Origin: Holacanthus passer
Lineage: Eukaryota; Chordata; Actinopteri; Pomacanthidae
Assembly: GCA_025331565.1 (NCBI GenBank)
Contig: JAFREQ010000014.1
Location: forward strand, 4,792,501 to 4,856,500
DNA: 64,000 nucleotides
Reading direction: 5' to 3'
Under the pieces are notes generated by a model. That model had not been told where the DNA came from. It ran no database searches and saw only the letters and a list, made by a program, of their open reading frames with translations. Position 1 is the stretch's first letter, and each line of letters starts with the position of its first letter. This document shows positions 26,096-40,639 of the stretch, piece after piece. The position numbers and the translations under genes are program-made.

Positions 26096-26476
26096 TAAAG
26101 CTGCCATAATGAATATTTTTATATTACCCATGGAGAATTATCACCCAGCTCTTCAGTTTCCCTCAGCTCTGCAGAGCTTTCAGCGTCTTTCTGCTCACTT
26201 TACCGTGATTCTCTCACAGCTCCTATCAGCATTGTTTTCACTAAAAAGCTTATTGGATGCTACCACCAGCAGAGGTAGCAACTAGTTGTTGAACACGTCG
26301 GAGCATTTAGCCGTTAAAGAACCAGGAATATCTCTGAGGCATTGGTGGAGATCAAGCCAAAGCTAAAAGACGAGAGAATATTGGACTCATCAGGTGGCCA
26401 AAAACCAGACTCCAAATGAATACTAATGTTTCTTTATTTCGGCTGGATGTGTAAATAAGCAACTGTTTGTTAAAAA
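26096..26476 (+). repeat. Teleost dispersed repeat, copy 1
   Basis: Ordered phrases include GCTGCCATAATGAATATTTT, CTCTTCAGTTTCCCTCAGCT, CGGAGCATTTAGCCGTTAAA, TTGGTGGAGATCAAGCCAAA and GACTCCAAATGAATACTAAT. I recognise these as one abundant fish repeat. A shorter copy lies at 40326. No coding capacity. Confidence 0.7.
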
Positions 26477-26479
26477 AAA

Positions 26480-28000
26480 AAAATTCACCATATCATATAG
26501 TATCAACACATAAAATATGAAAGGAGAGGACCTGTTGCTTTTCCTGCCTGACAGACTCCGGAGGGATAAAAGGAAGGTCTGTACTGATAATGAAAATGAT
26601 GGCTGAGCACATGAAGCTTTGAAGACAAACCGCCTGTCTTTTTGAACATTCTTGTAGGCCGCAGATGATTTGTAATGGTCTATTATTTGGCCTCCATTCA
26701 TGCCTCCAAGTAGGGCTCAATGTGGGCTATGATTAGGTCAAGGTAGACTCACAATATGTGAGCTCTTCTCATATCATTAGGTCCTTTTCCTACAATCTAA
26801 GCAGTTAGACCAGAGGTTTAACAAACGCTACCTCACGGCTGCTTTTCCAAAGACCTTCAAGTTTGAAATAGATTATTTTTTAAATGGAATGGCTTCACTT
26901 CTTCAACTCACTTAAATCATGCACAAATGTGAGTTCTGAGTAATTCGAGTAATACTGACATGAAGAAAATATTCATGAGCGATGAGAATTTCCTCCACAA
27001 AGCTGACAACATCACATATTAGATGAAGCTGTGCAACTTGGAGACAAGGGAACAATTTATGCATCTCAGGATTTCAGGAAGCATCAATAAGAATAGGATG
27101 TCAGTAAGCATCTCATTATTGTTTCATCATTGTTTCGTCTTTGCATCTGTTCCTTCCATGAGGGCCCGTTTTAAAATTGATGGCTGAGAGATGATGGCAG
27201 TTATCAGTGAACGCTCGTGACAGAACACGCACTCAGGGAAGCAGTGGGAATAGAGGGGGGGGGGTTGGACTGGAGTGGGACTTTTGCACACTTCTGTATT
27301 CTTTGTTAGAAAATTCCACTGACATACTTCTTGAAAACGATGAGTCACGCTGATAATTGGATCTAGTATTTGTGTGTAAACAGCTAAGAAATGTGTGCGA
27401 GCAAGGTGAGGAATCAGGAATGACTCAGAGAGGAGGTGTTGAAACTTGCTTGTCATTTGTTTCAGGGGGTGTTCACAGGTCAGCGGTTTTTCTTATGAAT
27501 GCCAACAAGACAACAAACAGAAACACGATGTCAAGCACCCAAACAATTGGTGTACATCTTCTATAGAGTTTACTCTGAAGTGTTAGCGAGTAGTATATAT
27601 AACACCTGCCAGTAGTGTTAATTGCTGGTGCACCTGGCTGCAGTCTGTATGCAAAAGAAAATCCATATTCCTGCAGCTGCAAACTAAGGCTAACGTTAAG
27701 TCCTTCCTGGCCAGCCTGTTACTCCACCATTCTTCCACACCCTCGGGTTGCCAGTGTTGTTGCACTGAATTACACTCACGCTGGACCGCCATGCCAGGGG
27801 GCATATCAGTAACAGTCTAACTCACCAGTGAAATACACAGGCCTCACAGGGAGACAAAGAAACTCTAAAATATGCAGCTCTTTCTCAACCATGATATCTC
27901 TGGCACCAGCACTCTAATCCATTACCCCAGACGCCTACACTGGAAGGGATCTGTGGATGCCTGATAAACACAAACAGAAACAAAGCCTGAAGACTCTGCC
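26480..28000. other. No gene recognised
   Basis: Chance frames up to 109 codons; a short G run (nine or more) lies near 27257. Confidence 0.45.
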
Positions 28001-28079
28001 CACATTTACTGTATGTTTTCCATGCCATTATTGCTCAGCGGTTTAGTAGGAGGTGGCAGAATACACGCCATTATGTACA

Positions 28080-28345
28080 ACCTCTTCTTCTCGCAACAAT
28101 TTGGGGTTAAACGAGCGAAGCCATTTCACAGGCTGCTTCAGCGCTCGGCGAGAGTTTTGGGATTCGCAGGTGCCCTTTCTCCCCCGAACCACCGGAGCCT
28201 CTGTATCTGCTCGAACTCCTTCATTCACTCGTCTCTTTTCTGACAAGTAATTCCTCAACCATAGCCTCGAGCGACAAGCAACTGAGAGCCTCCCGGGTTC
28301 TCTGAGGCAACTAATTATCCAATCGTTTTATAATTGGTCAAGAGC
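28080..28345. promoter_or_regulatory. Candidate conserved noncoding element
   Basis: This stretch is more GC-balanced than its flanks and keeps several CpGs (GCGCTCGGCGAGAG, CTCGAGCGACAAGC). It ends in a cluster of homeodomain-like and CCAAT-like words (CAACTAATTATCCAATCG, ATAATTGGTC). Overlapping frames on both strands lack family motifs. A regulatory role is speculation. Confidence 0.25.
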
Positions 28346-28349
28346 CATC

Positions 28350-31300
28350 ACAGATAGCTAATAAAAGTGGAAGTTGATAATTACTGTTCTGCTGTCGAGT
28401 GTCGGAAAATGAGGTGTAGTTGTGGGTTTGGAGTTGGGAGAAGGAGGCTGGAGTTCCAGGCTGAGGAGCGAAAGCTAATCAGATCTCCATCTTTTGGAAT
28501 AAATGGGAACAGGTGTCGAGTAGAGATGAGTGCATCATTGTGTTGTCCACTCCGCTGCCATCGTCTCTCAAAGCGGTTTCATCACACAAATTCAGTGTTA
28601 CAGTAATTATATGGATGAACCAGGACCTCGGAACCTTTCCCGCTTGATTATTATACACAGCATAAAATCAATGTGTACAACACTGAATTATTGCACTCAT
28701 GTTTCCATTATGATGCGCTTCACACTGTCCTCTTTAGCTTTGTGTTCAATTTTAATGTCTTCTTTGCATAAAAACATCCAATATGGATAACTGGACAAAA
28801 ATACAACTTTACTGCCATATCACTCATGCCAGAGAAAGTGAAGATGATCTTTTTCATGAGTGTCCCACAGGAGCAGCTGGAATTATCCTTGACACAGGTG
28901 GATAATGGTAATCTCACCTGAGTCACCTGCCATGTAGGTTTTGATTTAGAGTTCAGTGTCGAATTTTACCATGTTGATATCAGATGTGCGTTACTGAAAA
29001 GGAGCAAAGCTAAGTGAGCATAGTTTTTTCTTGCTTCATGTTTTCAGTCTCAGCTCTCTACTGGCATCAGAAAATTGTCGGAGGAAAAATCATGAAATAT
29101 TGCAAAAATGAGTTTTTACGCTTGGATGAGTTGGAAAAGTTGATGTCTTGATAAAAGCAAAATGCAAAAAAGTGCAATGGAAATAGACTTAATCATGACA
29201 TCAAACCAAAACGTGCATTGAAGCTTCTTCTCCATTGAAGAGACTAAAACATCAGATCAGTGTAATGCGGAAACTGTAATGTTCTTCAAATTAATACATG
29301 AAATAAACATCAATGTGATATTTCAATCATGTTTTCTACATTCTTTTTCACCATTTTGAGGTTTGATTGGCACGTCTTTAATTAGGTCATCCCTTCTTCT
29401 GCTGTGGTTCAATAGCACCGAACTGAAGAATCGACGTCAGCAGCTGTTTATCTCAACGAACCCAATCCTAATATCCGGTACTGGCAGTGAATGGAAATGC
29501 ACATTAAATCCCATTTTATTTTTCCAGTTTGTAGATATTCAGTTAAAAATTGCACTGCATTTGGATGGATGCTGCTGCTCTTGCTTGCCTTGCCTGTTAC
29601 ATAATCTTAGGCCCAGCGAGCAAACACTAATTAGGTGAAAGTATGTGAAAATAAATCATTAAAAAGACTGAAGTTACAAACCATGACTTATGAACAGATG
29701 CAGCTCTTCTCAAAGACATTGTTTTTTGAGTTGATTATTTGTGTTTTTTAGGAGCAGGAAATTGTCAATCATTGATTTAGACTGTCAGACATATTCTCTA
29801 ATGAGAGCGACTTTGAATTCGTGTTGCACGTATCGCAGCAGAGCATGAACAGATAGAGTTTGAACCATGAGGTAGTATCCAGTAATGGCATCCAAATTTT
29901 AATCCGGATTAAAGCTGATGACTACCTTCATTTGCTTTATCATTGGAACTCACAATTTATTGTTTGATATTTCTTTCAGCTCCTGCCAAACCTTGTCATC
30001 TCATGTTCAAAAACTGTCCAACTTATTTTCATTCTGTTCACTTTCTTTTGGATTCCCTGTTCTGCTCAAACACTTAAAGCCAATTCAACTACAAAGTACT
30101 TAACTTTCTGCCATTTCTTAGAAGTGGAAAATGACTTATTGCTGTTCATGACACTAACTATATTTGCCAGGGGAACAAATGGGGCACAGAAATCTGATTG
30201 GCTGTTTGCAGCTAATGAGTACAAAATCTTTAGCTGGAGAAACTTTTCTCCACTCACGAGCTGTTTTCAACTGAGTTTCCAAGGTATCGCCTGGTTCAGC
30301 TCAATAGGAAATGAAATGACCCCTGTGACTTCGCCTTGTTGCTCATATCGTGAATGCTTGCAATTTGTAAAAACTTAAAAATGTAGTTAACCACCAGTGA
30401 GGTAAAATACAGAGAATGCATTCTGCAGATTTATGAACAACTATAATCAAGGATGGAAACAGTAAAGTGGCTCCAGGAATAAAGATTCACATGCGTAATT
30501 GTGCTTTTTTGAAGTATTTATTTTGCACCTGGCGTTTCCTCAGATCTCTGACTGCATTTGTGTCGATCATCACGAGGCTCTGTTAGCTCAACTGGAGATA
30601 CTTCCACCTGACAGATAAGAGTGCACAGGGCTTCCCTTTAAATATGATTTCCATGCATGTGCTTCTCTTGTTTTTCCTACATAGCGTGATTATGTGTTGA
30701 TGCCATTTAGTATTGTTTTTTAAAAAGATAGTAAAATCACCTGCGGAGTTGTATTATTATAATGTGTTGAGGGCAGCTCTGCCAGCATGTAGGCTATCAT
30801 TTATTTTTTTCAACCACTAACTGTGTCCCTTTCTCATGAATATATCTGTTATTTTGCAGCATCTACCTGCACTTTCCTGCAGGGCTTTTCTCATTTTAAT
30901 GCACTCAGATCCACCTTTTCTCTTTCTTCTGCACTGTCCATTTATCTTCCACGTAGCTCCGCTCACACTGAACAATGCATTAATGTGCATGTGCTTGCAG
31001 TCAGTCGCGTGTGATGACAGGAGGAGATCATACCATTAGGATAAAAACAAGCGGGAGGCTGATGGTATTCAGTTCTGAGTGACTGTAGCTGCCCTGTGTT
31101 GTTTTCACTTTGATTTACCCATTTAATAAAGTTAAAGCATATTTAGTGATGAGTAGCTTCTGATGTAACTCTTACACTGGAAGAAATCTGCCATGTATTA
31201 AAGATTAATACATGGCTTAGTCGCCCGAGTCGGTCCACTTTAAAGTAACACCCATGTAGTGTGTGTTCCTTTGTATTTATATAAGGTTAAGTAAGAGTGT

Positions 31301-34300
31301 ATTGCTGGGAAGTTGTGAAATGTAGCTTCAGATCTGTAGTTCAGTGGCTGCCAAGGGTTTTCAAATTAATATCTAGTTAAAAGATTATTTAAATCAGCAT
31401 CCATTCATAACATTGTTGTTGTTGTAGAAGAGGTGGGACCTTTAATTTCTCTCCTATTACACAATATCGTTAATATTTTGTCTCCCATAACAAAACACAT
31501 TTCTTAAATATTTGATTAGAGTGATTGGTGTGTTATTTTTCCCCCAGGCGTTCACCTCAGACAGATAAAAGCGTTATGGGTGAGGGATGTCTGTCCTGAT
31601 ATTTTACATCTTAGTCACTGCACTTTTGAGTGTAGCTGTGTAAACAATCCGGTCAGCGCAAAAAGAGACTGACAAATCCACAGCCCCATTGAATAATTCA
31701 AAGCACTCTGCCATCCATTCATCCTGCCAGCTTTTAAAGCCTCTGACTGCACTATTGATCTGTGTGCTTTGGCTGTACCCCATTGGATGTGTATTGAATG
31801 ACCAAAATCAAATGAAGATTGTTGAAATTTTTTTTTTTAATTGTTATAGGAGAAAAACATCCCGATGTTGATAAAGGCTTATATCCCAAAGTTAAGTCTC
31901 TCGACTCAAACTTATGTAGACCATGTATTGTCATTCTGTAACGCTAAAGTGAATCTAGGGTGAGTTTTATCTGTCCTTTTAATATTATGGGATTTCAGTC
32001 CCCTCTGAATATCCCTTAAGTACTCGAAGGCAACTGATTAGTACCACTTAATTATCTATTACAAAGCTATTAAGACCACATTCCTAAATAAAAAAGATTT
32101 AATGGGGTTATTTCTTTCTTTTCTATGACAGACCATAAAAAAGATCTGTTACAGTAAAGCAAAGGATTCTTTAAAAGCAAACTGGATCAGCTCTTTAAGG
32201 TCGAACAGGAACATTTTAGTAGACGACCACATCATAATTTATACAACAAAATTCATGCGACTTTTATCAACTTACCACAAAAGGAAAGACGTGTATCACT
32301 AAATGTTTAAATCCATGTTCAGATGCTTTGAGGGTTGACAGTATTATGAATGTCGTGTGTCTGCAGCGGCCTTATCTCCCATGTTTGAAAGCATTTTAAT
32401 TGCCGACAACTAACTGTGCTGAACTGCACAAAAGGTAATGCAAATTACATTTAATTTGCATAGATTGTTTAATCAAATTAGGAGCCATCCCACAGAGACC
32501 AATTCATTATAATCTTTTCACAGCAATGTCTTCACCGTTGAAACACAAACTCATATTGCCTGAACCAATAGGCGCCATCTAAATCTTAACTCATCCTAGA
32601 TCCACGTCTTCCCCCGTAAGTTATGTTTCTTCATCTTGAATTACATCGAGGTCAAACTGCACCTACATTTACAACTTCTCTGGGGCTAGGAGAGAAAGAA
32701 AACCCCAATAGCTGGATATTAAATATTTCATTCCTCCTTTTTTCATCTTAACTTGCAGAAAAGAGAAATGGGGCGGCGAAAAGCATTGATAGTGCATTCA
32801 GTGTGCAGCAGTTATGAGACAACAGAGTGGGTTGAGTGAGTGTGCCGGCAGTCTCTCCCGCTAAAAATCAAGCTGCGCCCAGCTAAAGTCTGTAAGCAGT
32901 GCAGGCTGATTGCCTGAGTGTTTCAATCTAGTCATTCCTGTGTATGCTTTGACATTGATGCCAACAGACAGCCAACTTCTCCATGTGTAAGCAAACCAGG
33001 CTTTTCACCTGAGGCAGATCTTTGAAGTTTAGGACCTGCAAATGGAAATAAGAAGGTGTAGTACTCTTGATGTGGCTTTTACAAAGACTGACGGCAGCAT
33101 AAAATATTTATAACTGGAAGTAAATTTGCTGAAAATCATAAAACTCTGCAGACTGTTGTCGCACTGCTTCAAAGTTACAACTGATTAATTATTTTAACAA
33201 AACTGTTGCAGTTTGTGGTTAACTCCTGGTCGTGATGCTTTTAGCTGACTTCTGAAATCTGCCAGATACACTGAGATTGTATTTGATGACATGAGACAGT
33301 AGTTAAAAAATGTATGGCTGTTGAAGGCTTCGTGCTGCTCTGATATCCGTTAAAGCTGCAGTTGATGAACACATGCACTTACCTCTGATTCCCCCTTTAA
33401 GGCTGAAACACAGAGCTGAGTATAATTTGTAGCCACAATCGGCCCATATTGAGCCACATACAACGCATTCCCTTGAGCAACGGTAACACACAGTACGCCA
33501 CATAATAACAACATTAGAAACTAAAATTGGAATTTGTTTGAGGTGCTCACAGCACGAGAAAATTACCTCTGAAAAATACACAGCAGCATGTCTGCCCAGG
33601 TTATTCAAGGTAATCCACAGAGATCACGGTGGGCAGTTTTTAACATTTGGAACTTTTAATAGTTTCCAATCACTGACATGAGGTTTGTAGATCAGCCGGG
33701 GGATTGTCTCTGAAAAGATGCTATCTTTCAATGCTGTAAGCACCATAGACGAAATTTCACTTACCTCCTATTGTTTCTATCATATGTGGAAAAACAAAAG
33801 GGAATTTTATTATGTCGCATGCAATCCCTTCTTTATTATGTAACACTGAATTCCCAGGAAACGTATTCATGCACGAGGCACACGCGATTAATGTGCAAAG
33901 CGTTCGCTGAAACAATTAGTCTGTCCCATTTTGTTGTTTACCAATTAAAAAGGATGTTGGTTACTCTATCTAACTCATTCAGGGCTGATTTAAGAACTAT
34001 TTTTGCATCATTTTTCCTATTAACAGGTTACCATCAGTTGACTGACAAAAAGCTATGTTCTAAGCTTTTAAAACATTTGACAAAATTGAGGTAAAAGGAG
34101 GAAAAAAGCCCTGTGCTGCAGCTACAGAATCGCTGATGGTGTCTATGTCAGGATCTGATGCCTCCATTAACCCAGACTAGTTGATTAACTGTGAGAGCAG
34201 TACGCAGGCAGGTCGTGTATTTACTGAGTCGATGGTAATGGCTTTTACACAAGAGTGTCGCTGTCTGCTCAGGTAATCTGTTTTAGAGGAGGAAAGTGAC

Positions 34301-35805
34301 TGGCTGGATGCATTCGCTATTGTGAGGACTGCTTTTGTTATCAACACCATTTTTTTTTTTCCTTAAATGGTTCAAATTGCGGCTCATTTTATAAATCACC
34401 TCATGGCTTCGAACAAAATTAGATAATTGATGTAAACCGCCTTATCCTCCTTATCCAGCCGTGACCTTTATCCTGTGCAGTTGATCCGACCATAAGAAAA
34501 CACACACCGACTACACCCCGAGTTTCCTCAGGGTTTATCTAGAACCCTCTAAGCACCATTGAAACTAATTTCTGGTTGTGTAAAAGTAAGTTTCACACTC
34601 ACATTGGGCATAATTACCGGCTTTCATTAATTGAATATAATTATCCAAAGCATTTTCCCCCTTGGCTGCATAATTGCTTATAGAGAGGAATGTTTTCAGT
34701 TATAATATAAGAGCTATTACTTTCATTTACAGGAAATAAGCATTCCAGGAAACGTTTATGTTGTGTTTGCATGAAACACGAACCATATGTCGTGCACAGT
34801 ATACACTGCCTCTGATCTTTAATTCAGAAATAGTATAAAGAGAAATGTCGATAAACACAATCTGCTCTTGTGATTCACATAACATAGATAAATCTGAGCT
34901 GTAAGAATTGCAGTCTCTTGATGTTTTAAGAAGGAAAACTGTTAATGATTTCACGTTTGTCCTGAGGCACTTATAGTTTGACACAATGGAAATTCAACTA
35001 TTTGAATCAATGGCATCCTCTTTACATATCAACGGCAGAATGCATGGAAGGTTTAATTTGTTCTGCTCATTCACAGGTATTGATTTCTCACACACAAACT
35101 GCACTATCATTTAAATGTAATGGGACAACACCTTTGGATGACTTTGGAACAAGTCCATCCACTCACTGTATTCGTTCCCATGTCAATACTGCCGGGGTAT
35201 TAAGTAATGGTCATGCTCCAGCAGGGGTCAATGGGATCTTGTGGGTTTACCATCTGTACTGTTGACATTGCAGTGTCATTGAAACACATAAGACAGTAAA
35301 TCTGGGGTCAAGCAAAAGACAGGAGGTTGTAATATAAAGAGCAGTAAATCCTCTCCCTGATTTAGAAAGTCATGCATGACAAAATAAGGAAAGTGACTTT
35401 GTTAATGTGATTAAACTGCCGCTCTGTTGGCATTTCATTCAACGCGAATCAGCAGTGTTGTGAGGCTCACAGCACTGTTGGGGCTGTGGATCATGTCTCA
35501 GTTTATAGAGTTTTACTGGGGAGCTCAAACAGGGTGGAGATCTCCACCTTGAGATGATATTACGCTATATAAATGCACTAAAAGTAGCTTGAGAGGGAAA
35601 ACTGCAGCATCCAGAAGCTCCTGAAAACTCACCGCTGAAAACTACTTAAGGAAATCTAACCGCAAAACAACAAAAATGCAACATTAAAATAAGACTCTTA
35701 CACAACAAGGATTTGTGGCAACATACTGTACATACTTAAGTCCTCCAAATTAAAGACATTAAAGGGCGTTTGTCCATCCAGAACGACATGCAGATGTGTT
35801 TCCTG
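28350..35805. other. No gene or repeat recognised
   Basis: Seven kilobases of AT-rich intronic DNA. Open frames reach about 107 codons and none shows a domain, coiled coil or membrane pattern tied to a family. Confidence 0.4.
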
Positions 35806-35809
35806 ATCT

Positions 35810-35910
35810 GGTTAAGTTAAGGCACAAAAATAACTTGTTTAGATTTATTTAAAGTTCATGGTTTGGATTTAAATAAGTACATAGTTATGGTTAGAATAAG
35901 ATTGTGGTTT
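35810..35910 (+). repeat. TTAGG-type dispersed repeat, copy 2 (diverged)
   Basis: GGTTAAGTTAAGGCACAAAA, AGTTCATGGTTTGGATTTAA and TTATGGTTAGAATAAG parallel the repeat at 12335 and extend further 3'. Confidence 0.5.
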
Positions 35911-35914
35911 GTTT

Positions 35915-38900
35915 TAAAATGGCTACTATTTTAAAGTTATATAATTACAACACCCGCTAGAAGGCTTTTCCACTTGACTGTTAACATATGTTGTTTTGAG
36001 GCACAGTCTCACTTTTTTGGCATCTTGAACAAGAGCCATCACACATGAAACAGCATCCAAAGTATAATGGCATTATTAGCAGTATTCCAGTATTGTCATT
36101 GAGATTCATGTTGAATTCCACATTCACACATAAAGTACTTAAGTACTTCAGGGGTGGCCTGAAAGTGCAAAATCATCATCTGTAATGTATTGCAACTGGG
36201 ATTAGACAAGATGACCTACAAGATATGTTACATCAGAGAGAACGGTGCATGCTTAACTGTGTAACAAATGGTATTACATGACACAGATCAGCAGTGACAA
36301 ACAGAAAAGGACCTCAGGATACAAAACACTACTTCAATGTGAAATACAAAATGCAGGTTCCTGAGAACAAAATTTCACAAAGAATCGGAGCTGAGTGGCC
36401 TCATGAGAGATGACTGTTATTCTTTTTTAATATTATTCTTATTGCTGATATTGTCGGGACTGTTCAGTGCGGCCGTATGCATAGAGCCTGTGGGTGCTAT
36501 GGGAAGAAAGATTATATTGAATTTTAATCATTCAAGCTACCCACAGGGCGATAGATTGAATTCTCATTGATACACCGTTTCATAACAAGAATTTAGGAAA
36601 TTATCCTCAGAGCAGGAGTCAGAGGTCAAAGATGTTTACAGTTTGCTGCTGTTATGTAAGTGTAAGTAGGACAAGATGTGTGGCTTCTGTCCTACAGACT
36701 GGAAACGTCTGATGAACAAATTGAAACTAACGCTTGGGCTAGAAACTGAGACACAAGTTGACATATTCGTCTAAAGTTTAATACCAACATGTCACCTTTT
36801 TTGAAAAAATCAATAGCAATGTGCTCCAATCCTGCACTGTACAAGTCCAGACACTGACACTGAGCCACAGACGGACGAGGTAAACACGTCAGGAAATGAG
36901 GCGCGCTGTCACGCCAGATTCGAGACGCTTGGTCAATATCCAAGTGTGTGTTTGTAATGGAAGGTCTCCACATCTTTATAGCTTAATGATTGCAGGTTAA
37001 AGAAACAAGGTGATGGGGTGGTGACAAACAGACAGCTAGTCTGTCAGGATTTATTGTGTTTTTACCGAGTGAGGAAGCTCTTGAGACGATAATTAGCCTG
37101 TAAATGAGAATTGATCCTCTTCTGCCAGCTGGTAATGTGAATGTGTACAAATATTTGGAGAGCGTGCATGATTGGCTTCCGTGTTCAGTCACTAAATTTG
37201 CAGCCAGTCTCATTGGGCACTAGTTTTAGATGTCAAGTGATTTCTTTAAATGGCAGACAATGTAAAGTCATGCAAATAGTCTCTCGGATGGCAGCAGAAA
37301 ACTGGGAGTGCTCAAGGGTATCAGAATATAAGAGAATGTAAACAAATTCATGAGACTAGTGGGACCATCTGCTGTAAGAACATCAGAAATATATACTGGA
37401 GCTTAAGACATCAAGAAGCAAAGGGACTGAATGTTTTTAAACCGCTTAAAAAAAAAAAAAGTCTGAATAGATGAAAAGTGTGCTGCCACTACAAAGTTGC
37501 TTTTCCTCATCTCATGTTTGCCTGTTAGCATACATAAATATCAGCTGTCACAGTTACTGAAACCATTTCATTATGCTTCTTTTTTTTTGTGCCCCCTCAT
37601 TTTCACATCCGTCAGTATTTCAAAAAATGGGAAAACAACCGCATAATTGTTTTTTTTTTTTTTTCTAGGCATGTCTCTAAAATCAAGACGTCTGAAAGAA
37701 ATGATAAGCTAATTTTATTGAACTAATCAATACACTACTCCTCACACGGATCCACAGCTTTAAAAAAAAAAAGCTAAATTATGTCTCTGGAGCATGTTTT
37801 AAATATATTTCTCAGAGCGTTGGGTGAGATTAGGTTCATCAGTTTCAATGATTGCAGTTGAAGAAATCAATGGAATTAATTTAGAAATGTATTAGTAGAA
37901 ATTCATGACACCAGTACTCTCCTCATTAGATCCTCCTGGTGCTTCACCTGACTGCTGCACATTGATAGAACTGTGGGAAATAAAGGTTTTGTCAGCTCTT
38001 ACATTTCACAGAGTTTAGATTTTTTTTTAATTAAGAGATGCATGCAATTCTAATTGAATATCACTCAAAGCAAAATGTAGCTCGTGCTCGGTACCTTTTA
38101 TCTTTTCTAATAGCAAGTACGACTGTGTGTGTCACATGTGTGGCTGTAGACTTTTTTTTTTTTGCTGCATGGAAAAATACATGACATGGACAATCACATC
38201 TGTTGAATGCACAGTAGAAGAAGAACATAAAAAACTATAATATTCATAATGGCTGTTCCTTTATGATATCAGAGTGCATAATACAAAACAAAATCACAGT
38301 GTTGAATGTAGAGAATCAGGTTGTCTCAGCCCTATTTATTTCAACATTACAGCTTGAATGTTCTTTTTTCACGGTAAATCCCAACTGCCTCTGACCAGAA
38401 AGCGAGTCCCTTTGTGTGACACAGCAGTGACTCATGGGGGCCTCCATGTTGTCTCATGTGCTGGAAGGCTGGATGATGTCCAAGCTGCTTAGCCCGAAGG
38501 CGGCCAAACTTTCTTTTTCTGTCCCCACTGCGGGGTAGGCTGAGGATATTGGCTGGCATTAGGCTGACAGAAGAATCCCTTTAAGATCTCATGCAACTTT
38601 ACAGCGGCCGTATGAAATTTTTTATTATCCTGACCTTTTCTTGCTCGTGTGTTTTATATTTATTAGTCAAGAACAGAGCCCAGAAACTGCTGCGCTGAAA
38701 TTTAAAAAAAAAAAATCATTGAGCTCTCCGTTCATCATTCATTTTTCACAAGCTGACACTGTCACTTTTGGTCAAGTTGAAGAAAAATAAAAATCACCCC
38801 CCCCAGAATCAATACGGGAGCTGTCATGGCGCCATTGATTATTTCTAATTTAAATCTGTTTGAGCTACTGTGTGGCTTTCTCTTCTTTGTGTCTTCAAAC

Positions 38901-40320
38901 CTTTGTTTAAGTCTGAGTAAATTTTAAGCAGCACAGCCTCCCGCAGCAGGACAGTGATGGATTGGTGGGTTGATGGTGAGATTATGCAGGTGAGACAGCT
39001 TCAAGCCTTTAATCCCACGCGCCTTTCGGGGAAACTATGCGATGGCTCTGCTCTGTTTGTTGGATTCTCTTCTGAAGATGTGATTTTCTTTTTTTTTTTT
39101 TTTTAAACTTTCATAGAAAAGTCAGGGCAGGCTACCAGATGCACATCTCTTGAATGTTTGAGATGGGAGAATTGCAGCCACTGTGGCAAAGTGACAGCTC
39201 CAGCACAGAGAAAAGAAGCAAACCCTGTTGGTATTTATATGTTGTGCTCTTTGTCGTCCCTTTTGGCTTTGAGAATTTCACAGCAATGCTCAGCAGAATG
39301 AAATCGTACATTTAAAAAAGAAAAGCCACATCCCCCTCCTGCCAGCATCCCCTCAGTGGGCATGCTAGTGCACACTAATTAAATGCCAGAAATTAATTTG
39401 AGTGAAACCTAACATATCAAGAAAGAGAATGCACAGGAGGAGACAGCCACACAGTAGCTTTTTTTGTCACTGTGCCTGGTGATTACCAGCAGTGGTCCGG
39501 ATTGCCTGCAGAGGGGTTTGCAAACGGCAGGAGAAAGGGGATAAAATGGTGCCAAGAATAAAAGGCGAGGTTCTGGGCAGCCTTCGCTCATGACTGTCCT
39601 GAGAATTGACCGCTCGGGCTTGGGTGGGCAAAGTGAGTTGAGTCGGAACTAATCCTGAACTAAAGGAGCTGCTTCTCTGTAGCTGGAGCCTGGTAGACAG
39701 GGGACGTCTCCAATCTGGGTCGAGAAAGACAGCTTCATGGATTTGGTCCGCTCAGTTGTAAAAGTCGAGTTGAGGGGCACAGATAAAACCGTGGAAGCCC
39801 ACTGGTCTGTGAACACACTGAAAACAATTGCTGGCTGCTTGTTTTTAAGGCATTTATTTGATTCGCTTCCCTGTTTGTTCGTGTTGGTTGGACTTTGCGA
39901 GTGTAGAGATTTCGGGCGAGTACATGGGATTTGTTGGGCATGGGTGGGTGGGTTTCAGGGAATGGGCTGCGTGAATGAACTAATGTAGCGTAGTGTGCAC
40001 CAAATTACACTTAGCACAGAAAGGGAGTGAGCTCAGTCAGACTCAATTCTCCTGTCCAGTCCTCTCTCTCCTCCATTACCACCCAGTTCCAGGGTGTTGA
40101 GGCTCTGTGAAGGTGACAGGGCACACCTTGGGACCACTGTCCAGGTTTGATAAAGCACCAGTAAGTCAGAGCATTGCATCCAGTTTTGTGGTAGTGTTTG
40201 AACACAACAATTGCTAGAAAATGGGCCCTACCTATGTTTTTATTATTGTGAGTCAGTGGACACGTGGTTGAACCTTTGCCATCGTAGAACCACATGCCCA
40301 TTTAGTCAGAAGACCTAGAG
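35915..40320. other. No gene recognised
   Basis: AT-rich DNA with several poly-T runs (37650-37664, 39089-39104) and chance frames; no family recognised. Confidence 0.4.
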
Positions 40321-40325
40321 AGTTC

Positions 40326-40600
40326 AAAGCTGCACTAATAAATATTTTCAGGTGAGCATTGGGCCAAATGGCTTTGTAATGTGCAAGTGACAAACTCAGC
40401 TTTCAGCTCAGTGTTTTGGTTTTACAGCCAGCAAACTTCGCTGTTTCGATTAAGCCCAGCAAGGTTCTAATATACACACTGTGTGCAAACTCTTACCCAG
40501 CACAAAACAGCAGAGTTAGTTAGTAACTAGCTGGTGAACATAGTGGAGCATGTAGCAGTCAATTAATGTACTTTTAACATCTCATCACATTTGGATTCTC
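40326..40600 (+). repeat. Teleost dispersed repeat, copy 2
   Basis: Starts AAGCTGCACTAATAAATATT and later has AACTAGCTGGTGAACATAGT followed by GGAGCATGTAGCAG. These blocks correspond in order to the copy at 26096-26476, same orientation, with a diverged middle. Confidence 0.55.
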
Positions 40601-40639
40601 ATTGCTATTTCAGTGTCAAATTGGCTTCGAAATGGAACT

